From Desulfobulbaceae bacterium (GTDB taxonomy: Bacteria; Desulfobacterota; Desulfobulbia; Desulfobulbales; Desulfobulbaceae), in contig JALVAI010000479.1 of assembly GCA_027011235.1 (NCBI GenBank), positions 1 to 5,117 on the forward strand: DNA of 5,117 nucleotides, in the 5' to 3' direction. The notes under the pieces were generated by a model, which ran no database searches, was not told the origin of the DNA, and saw only the letters and a list, made by a program, of their open reading frames with translations. Positions 1 to 5,117 of this stretch are shown piece after piece (the stretch's first letter is position 1; the number at the start of each line of letters is the position of its first letter). The position numbers and the translations under genes were made by a program.

Positions 1-260
1 TGTTGCAAACCATATCAATGGTCCCGGGAAGGAAGTTGCTTCACACCGGCTGCCAAAGACTGTTCATTGAACTGACAGGGAACAAAGAAACGAATTCTGG
101 ATGTAAATCCGTCGAGATTTTTTGTCAAGTTTTATCCCGCCATGAAAACCTTCAAGACCTGACTTTTTATGGCACCCGCTCTGTTCCATCATTTGCAAGA
201 ACCGCTGAAAGCAAACTCTCCTTTCCTGCCCAGAAAAACAGGATCAGTCTTTCTCTGCCA

Positions 261-454
261 ATTGATTACGGCAAATAATTTTCTAAAAATGTCCGGTTTT
301 GAAAACAGATTATCAGGAAAAATGAAGCCCCGTGAACCATGTTTCAGACAAAAAATGAATGGCCAATGTTCTGGAATCTACGCTTGTTTTGCCGTTCCAC
401 CCGTCTTCTTTCATTCGCAAAACCTATTGATTATTCAATAATTTTTATAAAAAT
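261..454. repeat. Imperfect direct repeat of about 30 bp, two copies (261-290 and 426-454)
   Basis: Copy one (261-290) and copy two (426-454) share three blocks in the same order: ATTGATTA, AATAATTTT and TAAAAAT. The spacing between blocks differs by one or two bases. About 24 of 30 positions match by eye. Both copies lie upstream of the tauE-like gene, so they could be paired regulator sites or the remains of a duplication. The sequence is AT-rich, so chance similarity cannot be excluded. Confidence 0.35.
426..454. promoter_or_regulatory. Cluster of palindromes, possible operator
   Basis: Three overlapping or adjacent symmetric elements are visible. ATTGA-TTAT-TCAAT lies at 426-439, TTATT-C-AATAA at 431-441, and the perfect 14-bp palindrome ATTTTTATAAAAAT at 441-454. 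They sit just upstream of the candidate -35 element at 472, where an activator or repressor could bind. The first resembles an FNR-type half-site pair but has a 4-bp rather than 6-bp gap between TTGA and TCAA, so I do not assign a regulator. Confidence 0.3.
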
Positions 455-471
455 AACCAGAAAAATTTCCC

Positions 472-500
472 TTGACTCAGACTGTGAAGAGCTGTATCTG
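472..500 (+). promoter_or_regulatory. Candidate sigma70-type promoter for the tauE-like gene
   Basis: A good -35 match, TTGACT (472-477), is followed after 17 bp by a weak -10 candidate, TATCTG (495-500). Transcription would start near 507 and give a leader of about 225 nt before the ATG at 733. The weak -10 is a reason for caution. TATAAA at 523-528 and TATAAC at 594-599 are other possible -10 boxes, but neither has a convincing -35 at the right distance. Confidence 0.3.
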
Positions 501-633
501 ACCACTCTTATGTGTATTTGTTTATAAAAATCGTCCCAACAATTTTGGCCCCTGACCATGCATTAAAGGCAATGGAACCGAACAGTGACTACTTATAACT
601 GATTAAAAAATAAAATAAAAAAATAATGCTACC

Positions 634-644
634 AAGGAGGTGAT
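634..644 (+). promoter_or_regulatory. Full-length Shine-Dalgarno sequence far from the gene start
   Basis: AAGGAGGTGAT is an exact complement of the 3' tail of bacterial 16S rRNA. No ATG, GTG or TTG follows at the usual 5-9 nt. The GTG at 640-642 is built into the element itself and so is too close to be served by it. The nearest well-placed start of the long frame is 733, about 90 nt downstream. A CTG at 655, in frame with the permease gene, lies about 14 nt from AGGAGG and is an unlikely start. The element may act as a ribosome standby or landing site, or may be a remnant. Confidence 0.45.
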
Positions 645-694
645 AGGGACAAGACTGCAAAGAAACATATTTCAGGAGTACAACCTGTTACGAA

Positions 695-736
695 ATGAAC
701 GTTTTTTTAACGACAACAACTGGAGAAGAAGAATGA
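695..736 (+). CDS. Possible 13-residue leader peptide overlapping the tauE-like start
   Basis: ATG at 695 opens a short frame encoding MNVFLTTTTGEEE. It stops with TGA at 734-736, giving a 4-nt ATGA overlap with the ATG at 733. Such an overlap is a classic arrangement for translational coupling. A possible ribosome binding site, AGGAG (674-678), lies about 16 nt upstream of the ATG, which is farther than ideal. The frame differs from that of the permease gene. It has no recognisable attenuation signature other than four consecutive threonine codons, so its role, if it is translated at all, is unknown. It could simply be chance. Confidence 0.25.
   Translation: MNVFLTTTTGEEE
722..728 (+). promoter_or_regulatory. 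Ribosome binding site deciding the ATG 733 start
   Basis: GGAGAAG at 722-728 lies 4 nt before the ATG at 733 (8 nt if counted from GGA). It supports this start over the upstream in-frame GTG at 640. Translation from 733 also puts a clean signal peptide at the very N terminus. Translation from 640 would add 31 charged residues in front of it. Confidence 0.65.
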
Positions 737-2406
737 AACGCATTTCTCTATTTCTTGGTGTCATCCTGGCAAGCATAGCACTTGCAGGATCCGGGGCACT
801 GGCAATGGAAGCAAAACTGGCCTCCAAAGTGGTCAAAGCGGGCACGCCGATCACTATCGAGGGAAGCATAGAAAAAGGCCAGGATATTTACATCGTGGTC
901 TGTAACGACAAGATGTTTAAGCCGGCGGACTCTCCCGGGTCCAAGGAAAGGGCAAAACTGACCAAAAAGTTCGGCGACACTGCCATTCCGCCGCTTTATT
1001 ATGTGATTACCAACAAGCCTGATACCCTGGCAACGGTCACCAATGCCGATAAGGGACAGACCTCCGGACCCTTTGCCTTTCCTCCGTTCAAGTATAAGGT
1101 AAAGGTCAACAAACTCAAAAAATGGAACGAGCTGGACGACTCGATCAAGCCCATGCTGGCTCCGGTAACCACGGCTGATCAGTGGAAGTTTCTCACCTTT
1201 ACCCATGAGAAAAAATTCGGGATCAATACCATTTCCAAGGAAAAAGCGATTGGCGGCGGTAATGCCCGTATGGTTCTGGCCGATCAGGGCAGCCAGAACG
1301 AGGCATGGAACAAAGGGGTCAGCCTGAAGCTGGACAAGGAAAGTGGAAAATTTTCCATGACCATGACCCCCTACAAAAATATTGCTCCCGATACCATGAT
1401 GGCCGTTTATGTAAACGGTAAAAAGGCTGACACCTTCAAAGTTGAAAAATCAGGTTTTTTCTTTAAAACCGGAAATGTGTACATGAATCCGCTGGTTGTT
1501 TTCGGTGGTGCCTTTATCATCGGTATACTCTTTGTCATTATGGGGGCAGCAGGTGGCCTCTTTACCGCCGCCTACCAGATTACCGTTATCGGCACCAAGG
1601 GACCCATCGGTATCAACGCCGGTAACACCATTAAGCCGACAAACCTGTTCCTGACCCTCTGTTCACCGCTGACCGGTCTTTTCACCTACATGAAAGAAAA
1701 ACGGTTTGCCACTCCGGTAGCCATTCCCTTTGTCATAGGTATCCTTACCGGTGCCTTCTTCATTGGTCCCCCTCTGTCGGCAAAATACCTGAATCTGGCT
1801 GCCTTCAAATTCTATCTTGGCATTATCTGCCTGGTGATTGGTATCAAACTCTTCATGGAGTCACTGCCATCTTCCATTGAGAAGAAAAAAGCCATGAAGG
1901 CCATTGTTGACAAATTCAACAAGGCCATCAAAGAGGCCAAGGAAACCGGAAAGGCCATGGAAATGGGCTCCATTGAATTTGAAAAATTCAATTTTATTAA
2001 ATTCGACATGAAATTCTGGGGCGAGACCTTTGTCGCCAAGCCATTGATGATGCTGATCGGCGGCCTGGTCATGGGTATCATTGCCTCGTCCTTTGGTGTC
2101 GGCGGTGGCTTTATGTTCATGCCGTTTATGACCACCATGGTAGGCTACCCCATGTATCTTGCCGTTCCGATTGCCCTGTCCGGCGCCTTTGGTACCTCGG
2201 TTGGCGGTATTGCCAAATATATCCTGGGAGGTTACCAACCTGACTGGATCATGGCCGCCCTGATTGCCGCCGGAGCCATGTGCGGCGGTGTCATCGGACC
2301 GAAAATCCAGAAAAAACTCCCTGAAATCTTCCTGAAAAGGATGCTGGCAGGCGCCCTCATCCTTATCTGTCTGAAGTACACAGGACTGCTCTGGTTCATG
2401 CGTTAA
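733..2406 (+). CDS. Sulfite exporter TauE/SafE-family permease with N-terminal periplasmic domain
   Basis: This 557-residue inner-membrane protein belongs to the TauE/SafE family (formerly DUF81), whose members export sulfite, organosulfonates or related anions. The substrate here cannot be read from sequence. Residues 1-24 are a signal peptide (MKR, hydrophobic core, ALA before the cut). Residues 25 to about 250 form a hydrophilic, probably beta-rich periplasmic domain I do not recognise. Membrane helices follow at about 253-276, 326-346, 354-375, 436-465, 470-495, 504-526 and 532-554, with a possible one at 302-320. The family's glycine-rich repeats appear twice: GAAGGLFTAA (271-280) and FGVGGGFMFMP (454-464). 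The two halves are joined by a lysine-rich, probably cytoplasmic loop (376-432). Family members are often about 250-300 residues, so the extra length is the signal peptide, secreted domain and loop. The gene stands alone: it has its own leader, and a strong terminator follows 18 bp after the stop. The start was chosen by ribosome binding site and signal peptide; a GTG at 640 is the alternative. Confidence 0.88.
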   Translation: MKRISLFLGVILASIALAGSGALAMEAKLASKVVKAGTPITIEGSIEKGQDIYIVVCNDKMFKPADSPGSKERAKLTKKFGDTAIPPLYYVITNKPDTLATVTNADKGQTSGPFAFPPFKYKVKVNKLKKWNELDDSIKPMLAPVTTADQWKFLTFTHEKKFGINTISKEKAIGGGNARMVLADQGSQNEAWNKGVSLKLDKESGKFSMTMTPYKNIAPDTMMAVYVNGKKADTFKVEKSGFFFKTGNVYMNPLVVFGGAFIIGILFVIMGAAGGLFTAAYQITVIGTKGPIGINAGNTIKPTNLFLTLCSPLTGLFTYMKEKRFATPVAIPFVIGILTGAFFIGPPLSAKYLNLAAFKFYLGIICLVIGIKLFMESLPSSIEKKKAMKAIVDKFNKAIKEAKETGKAMEMGSIEFEKFNFIKFDMKFWGETFVAKPLMMLIGGLVMGIIASSFGVGGGFMFMPFMTTMVGYPMYLAVPIALSGAFGTSVGGIAKYILGGYQPDWIMAALIAAGAMCGGVIGPKIQKKLPEIFLKRMLAGALILICLKYTGLLWFMR

Positions 2407-2424
2407 CCGCAGATACCAAAAACA

Positions 2425-2466
2425 AAAAAGGGGATGTGATGAAAATATTCATCACATCCCCTTTTT
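2425..2466. terminator. Bidirectional rho-independent terminator between convergent genes
   Basis: The arms at 2425-2443 and 2448-2466 form a perfect 19-bp stem with an AATA loop. The core is GGGGATGTGATGAA paired with its complement, flanked by an A tract (2424-2429) and a T tract (2462-2466, continuing TTAATTTT). Read from the left it ends the tauE-like transcript. Read from the right the A tract becomes the U tract and ends the polysaccharide operon. Its place between two converging stop codons (2406 and 2516) fits both uses. Confidence 0.93.
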
Positions 2467-2472
2467 AATTTT

Positions 2473-2489
2473 CCCCGTAAATGACGGGG
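2473..2489. repeat. Small inverted repeat beside the terminator
   Basis: CCCCGT (2473-2478) and ACGGGG (2484-2489) pair around a 5-nt AAATG loop. There is no T tract on either side in the right place, so this is not a terminator by itself. On the minus strand it lies between the kinase stop and the main terminator and could protect the 3' end of that transcript. Confidence 0.4.
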
Positions 2490-2515
2490 GCATCCATGTT
2501 CTTTACTTTCTATGT

Positions 2516-3379
2516 CTATGATGTCTCTTCATACGCATAATACTCGTAGGAACCAAAGAGTTTTTCATCCAGGATATTAGTTTCAAAGGCATTGAAAACA
2601 ACCCCTACAATCCGCTCACGTCCTATCAACTCCACCAGTTTATGGAGATTTTCCCGCCGACTCCCGCCCCAACGAACAACAAGGATAACACCATCCACCT
2701 GTCGGGCAAGCACAGCGGTTTCAGAGGCGGCCTGCATCGGTGGGCTGTCAAGTAAAATAATACGGTCGTCATAGCGATTTTCAAGCTCCTCGACAAGCTG
2801 ACTCATTCTCTCGGAACCGAGCAGTTCCGCAGGATTGACAGGAGGTGGTCCTGCCGGAAGCAGGGAGAGCGTTTCCACCCCCGCAGACATGATCATTGGG
2901 CTCAGGTCATCACCATCACGTAAATAATTGGCAAGACCCTGGTTAAGCGGCAGACCAAAGAGTCGATGCAGGGCAGGCTTGCGCAAATCACAATCAACCA
3001 TAAGACAATAATGATCAATCCCCTGGGCCAGGACAACGCCAAGATTGGCACAGACAAACGTTTTTCCTTCACCGGGAACAGCGCTGGTAATAAGCAAGCT
3101 TCTCGGGACAACGCCGGAATCGGGATGAAGAATTCTTGATCGAAGGGTCCGAAAGCTCTCCGCTGCCGGCCCGGTCACCATGGTGGCCTGACTCAGCCGT
3201 TCATCCCAGGCTCCTGATGACGTCCTCCTCACGGCCTTCACAACCGGGGCTCCCGTTGAAGAAGATCCAGACTTCTTCTTCCGGTTGAGAGAAGCTTCAT
3301 CATCTCTTGCGGCCTTTTTTGTCGTGGCAGCAGCTCCCAGAGAATCAACCTTGTCCATCGCCTTTGAAAATTTACCCAC
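2516..3379 (-). CDS. CpsD/CapB-type bacterial tyrosine autokinase (XrtA-associated-like)
   Basis: This 287-residue cytoplasmic BY-kinase should autophosphorylate on tyrosine and, with the membrane chain-length protein encoded two genes upstream, regulate exopolysaccharide length and export. Visible motifs are the oligomerisation motif ExxRxxR (E74, R77, R80), Walker A SAVPGEGKT (99-107, K106), Walker A' LMVDCDLRKP (126-135, D129 and D131) and Walker B IILLDSPP (207-214, D211). A tyrosine cluster lies at the extreme C terminus (Y278, Y280, Y281, Y283). Residues 1-70 are a basic, serine-rich, probably disordered leader. There are no membrane helices, so the kinase is the separate (CpsD) type rather than a Wzc fusion. 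The start is GTG, supported by GGAGG six bases upstream. It lies two bases after the ATPase stop codon, so the two genes are translationally coupled. An in-frame ATG eight codons in is the alternative start. MinD/ParA proteins share the Walker fold, but the A' motif and tyrosine tail favour a BY-kinase. It is the last gene of the operon. Confidence 0.9.
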   Translation of the reverse strand: MGKFSKAMDKVDSLGAAATTKKAARDDEASLNRKKKSGSSSTGAPVVKAVRRTSSGAWDERLSQATMVTGPAAESFRTLRSRILHPDSGVVPRSLLITSAVPGEGKTFVCANLGVVLAQGIDHYCLMVDCDLRKPALHRLFGLPLNQGLANYLRDGDDLSPMIMSAGVETLSLLPAGPPPVNPAELLGSERMSQLVEELENRYDDRIILLDSPPMQAASETAVLARQVDGVILVVRWGGSRRENLHKLVELIGRERIVGVVFNAFETNILDEKLFGSYEYYAYEETS

Positions 3380-3381
3380 AA

Positions 3382-4383
3382 CTATCCTCCAATATGGCCA
3401 AGCAATTTATGCAGGGGAAGCAGCCATTCCCCGGGGAGAATGGCCCCGAGAGGCGAAAAGGAACGGGTCGCGGGAATAATTTCAAGGGCGAGCAACACCA
3501 GGAGAACAATGATAGCGATAATCCCGGCCAGGTATATTTTTCTGTTCGATTTTTGTGAATTTTCAACGAGTTGTTCATAACCTGGCAACTGTAACTCTTT
3601 CACGCATTCACGTATCACGTTGCCATCAATCACAGGTTGGTCATCGGCAAATCCGGTCAACAGGGCATGGTCGCAGATAATATTGATAAGCCTTGGTGTG
3701 CCCCGGCTGGCAGTATGAATAAGCGTCAAGGCATCTTCGGTAAAGATATCCAAATGCTTGGCTCCGGCCAGGCGTAACCTGAAGATGATATACTGAACTG
3801 TTATATCCCGGGTAAACCGTTCCAGATGGAAGCGAATCCCAATCCGTTGCTGCAACGGCAACAACCGTTCATCCTTGAGATGGGCATCAAGCTCGGGCTG
3901 GCCGACAAGAAAAATTGAAAAGACATCACCACCCGTGGGGTCCTGGTTGGAAAGAAGCCGTATCTCTTCCATCTGGGCCACGGGAATAACATGGGCCTCG
4001 TCAATGATAAAGAGAACACGTTCTTTTTTTCGTCCACACTCCTTGAAGAATTTTGCCAGCTCCAGCAGGAACAGGGCCTTGTTCCCCTCCCAGGGAAGAT
4101 CGTAGGCATGGGCCAGATAGGAAAAAAACTCATCCCTGCTCAGTTTGGGATTATTGAGCAGGCAGACATGCACATTGTCTCCAAGGGAGCGGACAAGGGC
4201 CTGGAGCAAGGTGGTTTTTCCGGTACCGACCTCTCCGGTCAGGACCAGAAATCCTTTCTTGGCCACTACCCCATATTCCAGGACCGCCAGCCCTTCTTTA
4301 TGGGTCCAGCTCATGAACACCCGTTCCGGGTCCGGGCTCAGGTCAAATGGCGCCCGGTTAAAGCCGTAAAATCGTTTATACAT
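3382..4383 (-). CDS. ExeA/GspA-like AAA+ ATPase with C-terminal membrane anchor (XrtA-associated ATPase-like)
   Basis: This 333-residue AAA+ ATPase opens with the family's typical start, MYKRFYGFNRAPFDLSPDPE (YGF..PF.L.PDP). It has Walker A GEVGTGKTT (50-58, K56), Walker B VLFIIDEAH (123-131, D128 and E129), a sensor-like segment LVGQPEL (159-165) and a putative arginine-finger stretch QQRIGIRF (178-185). A lid segment SRGTPRLIN (226-234) follows. Near the C terminus a hydrophobic helix (about 283-303) is preceded by NRK, and about 30 residues remain beyond it. The AAA+ part should therefore be cytoplasmic and the tail periplasmic. Type II secretion ExeA/GspA has a similar layout but carries a peptidoglycan-binding domain after the helix; none is seen here. 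Its position between a chain-length protein and a tyrosine kinase points to the 'putative secretion ATPase' of XrtA/PEP-CTERM polysaccharide loci. The biochemical role of that family is not established. The start is ATG with only a weak binding site (AGAGAG, about 10 nt away). Confidence 0.85.
   Translation of the reverse strand: MYKRFYGFNRAPFDLSPDPERVFMSWTHKEGLAVLEYGVVAKKGFLVLTGEVGTGKTTLLQALVRSLGDNVHVCLLNNPKLSRDEFFSYLAHAYDLPWEGNKALFLLELAKFFKECGRKKERVLFIIDEAHVIPVAQMEEIRLLSNQDPTGGDVFSIFLVGQPELDAHLKDERLLPLQQRIGIRFHLERFTRDITVQYIIFRLRLAGAKHLDIFTEDALTLIHTASRGTPRLINIICDHALLTGFADDQPVIDGNVIRECVKELQLPGYEQLVENSQKSNRKIYLAGIIAIIVLLVLLALEIIPATRSFSPLGAILPGEWLLPLHKLLGHIGG
3386..3390 (-). promoter_or_regulatory. 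Ribosome binding site for the kinase GTG start
   Basis: On the minus strand GGAGG is followed by six bases and then GTG (3379-3377). The site lies inside the last codons of the ATPase gene, whose TAG stop (3384-3382) sits between the site and the start. Ribosomes finishing the ATPase would therefore be well placed to restart on the kinase. This decides the GTG over the later in-frame ATG. Confidence 0.75.
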
Positions 4384-4411
4384 TCTTGCTCAACTCTCTG
4401 TTGGTACAACG

Positions 4412-4430
4412 AAAAAGGACATCACGTCCC
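4412..4430 (-). terminator. Weak terminator-like hairpin between the chain-length and ATPase genes
   Basis: On the minus strand GGGAC-GTGAT-GTCC is followed directly by TTTTT. The stem has four Watson-Crick pairs plus one possible G-U pair, which is too short for full termination. It lies in the 48-nt gap just after the chain-length stop (TAA, 4434-4432) and before the ATPase ATG. It might cause partial termination or mark a processed 3' end, lowering downstream expression. It may also be chance. Confidence 0.3.
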
Positions 4431-4431
4431 A

Positions 4432-5117
4432 TTACAGTATAATCTTACCGTGAACATAGAGATACACCATGGTTCCGACCAGCAGAAACGTGTAGAGAAA
4501 AAAAAGTCCTGCGGACAACACTGTTCTGAATCGTTTTTTCCTCGCCTCTTCAGGTAGTTCGATGTAAGGAACAGCACAGATCACCCTTACCCCGAGTTGG
4601 GACTCGATTTCACCGACATCTTTAAACGAGGTATCCACAAAATCAAGGAGCAGGGTCAGGCCGACACCAAGGCCACCGCCTGCGGCCAGGGCAAGAAGCA
4701 GCATCTTCTTGAAATCAGGCTTAAAGGGTTTATCGGGAAAGCGGGCCGGATCAATAATCTTAAATTTGCTGCCCTTTTGTTTACGCTCCAGATGTTCCAC
4801 GGAAGCTGCCTGCAAATTTTGCGACACCAGATAATCATAATTGCGACGCAGTTCATTATAATCCCTGGTCAGGGCATTCCATTGCGCCTCACGCACCGGT
4901 GTCTTTTCAATCCACTGCTCATACTTCTTTATATCGGCTAACACCTTTTTCTGGTCATTCTTCAACTTCTTGATATTCAAATCAATGCCCCTGATCTGAA
5001 ACTTCAACTGCTGGATTTCCGGATCAAGGGGAACATGGGAAACCGTATCTTTTGTTGTCGTGCCCGTGTCGGGATGGGCGCGCAGGTCGGCCTCAAGTTT
5101 GGCGATCATCTGCCGGG
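4432..5117 (-). CDS. Polysaccharide chain-length determinant (Wzz/GNV family), C-terminal part, 5' end outside window
   Basis: The frame is open at the right edge (codons upstream of the ATG at 5109 continue in frame), so this is about the last 227 residues of a protein that is usually near 500. Numbering from that internal Met, residues 28-68 look like periplasmic coiled coil. The GNV-like segment (about 72-120) contains REAQWNALTRDYNELRRNYD and KGSKFKIIDPARFP. It is followed by a proline-rich stretch (P121, P125, P128, P131) and a membrane helix (136-157). A cytoplasmic segment (158-195) contains DTSFKDVGEIESQLGVRV, and a final helix lies at 197-219. Such proteins sit in the inner membrane, set exopolysaccharide length and activate the partner BY-kinase through the cytoplasmic segment. 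The extra C-terminal helix after that segment resembles the XrtA-type chain-length family more than classical Wzz. It is the first visible gene of the operon that continues with the ATPase and kinase. Confidence 0.87.
   Translation of the reverse strand, partial: RQMIAKLEADLRAHPDTGTTTKDTVSHVPLDPEIQQLKFQIRGIDLNIKKLKNDQKKVLADIKKYEQWIEKTPVREAQWNALTRDYNELRRNYDYLVSQNLQAASVEHLERKQKGSKFKIIDPARFPDKPFKPDFKKMLLLALAAGGGLGVGLTLLLDFVDTSFKDVGEIESQLGVRVICAVPYIELPEEARKKRFRTVLSAGLFFLYTFLLVGTMVYLYVHGKIIL

Larger units (their letters stand above)
1..639. other. Gene-free upstream region, AT-rich towards the right
   Basis: I see no gene that I can support here. The plus-strand open frames at 3-278, 169-441 and 339-527 overlap each other. 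They lack good ribosome binding sites, and their translations show no recognisable motif, signal peptide or membrane segment. The minus strand has no substantial frame. No tRNA-like cloverleaf or strong terminator was seen. The right half is AT-rich and holds palindromes (426-454), a candidate promoter (472-500), an A-rich tract (604-627) and a strong Shine-Dalgarno sequence (634-644). It probably contains the promoter and 5' leader of the tauE-like gene. The left 250 bases could be the decayed end of something outside the window, but I cannot show this. Confidence 0.6.

Noticed and set aside
296..306. GTTTT-G-AAAAC mini-palindrome as a terminator
   Set aside because: The stem is five mostly A-T pairs with a one-base loop and no following T tract, so it cannot form a functional terminator.
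426..439. FNR-type operator (TTGA...TCAA)
   Set aside because: The gap between TTGA and TCAA is 4 bp rather than the 6 bp of the FNR site. It is kept only as an unassigned palindrome.
3..527. Overlapping plus-strand open frames at 3-278, 169-441 and 339-527 as genes
   Set aside because: They overlap one another, lack ribosome binding sites, and encode sequences without any recognisable motif or credible composition.
546..562. Sigma54-like promoter (TGGCCC...ATGCA)
   Set aside because: The GG and GC dinucleotides are 11 rather than 10 bases apart and the flanking bases match the consensus poorly.
640..732. GTG at 640 as the start of the tauE-like protein (588 residues)
   Set aside because: The GTG is part of the AGGAGGTG element itself and so has no usable binding site. 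It would also place 31 charged residues before an otherwise clean signal peptide. ATG 733 has its own binding site.
748..1206. Minus-strand open frames inside the tauE-like gene (also 1812-2138 and 1861-2238)
   Set aside because: They are antisense shadows of a well-supported membrane protein gene, without binding sites or recognisable products.
3991..4557. Plus-strand open frame of 188 codons across the ATPase and chain-length genes
   Set aside because: It is antisense to two genes with clear family motifs and spans their intergenic gap, and its translation has no recognisable features.

Overview
The window (5117 bp, moderate GC, no RNA genes, mobile elements or CRISPR seen) has two unrelated parts facing each other. 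A sulfite-exporter-type membrane protein gene is on the plus strand. The end of an exopolysaccharide chain-length/tyrosine-kinase operon is on the minus strand. Gene content and protein style suggest a Gram-negative bacterium, plausibly a Desulfobacterota ('deltaproteobacterial') sulfur-metabolising lineage. This is inferred from the secreted-domain TauE protein and the XrtA-like polysaccharide genes, not from a marker gene.

Region 1-~640: no convincing gene on either strand. It holds AT-rich palindromes, an imperfect direct repeat of about 30 bp (261-290 and 426-454), a candidate sigma70-like promoter (472-500), and an exact 11-nt complement of the 16S rRNA anti-Shine-Dalgarno tail (634-644). 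That Shine-Dalgarno lies about 90 nt upstream of the likely start of the next gene. A 13-codon reading frame (695-736) ends in an ATGA overlap with that start.

Region 733-2406 (+): a 557-residue TauE/SafE-family permease with a cleavable signal peptide and a periplasmic domain of about 225 residues. A perfect 19-bp stem flanked by A and T tracts (2425-2466) lies between the convergent transcription units and should terminate both.

Region 2516-5117 (-): three co-directional genes, in transcription order. First is the C-terminal part of a Wzz/GNV-type chain-length determinant, running off the right edge. Second is an ExeA/GspA-like AAA+ ATPase with a C-terminal membrane anchor. Third is a CpsD/CapB-type bacterial tyrosine kinase with a tyrosine-rich tail. 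The last two are translationally coupled. The three resemble the chain-length protein, ATPase and tyrosine autokinase that accompany XrtA (exosortase A)/PEP-CTERM exopolysaccharide loci, although neither the exosortase nor any glycosyltransferase is in view. By family knowledge the membrane chain-length protein stimulates the kinase, and kinase autophosphorylation cycles control polymer length and export. The ATPase's exact role is unknown.

No clearly new system is visible. The points most worth a second look are the unusual leader of the tauE-like gene, the fused periplasmic domain of its product, and the membrane-anchored ATPase placed between the chain-length protein and the kinase.
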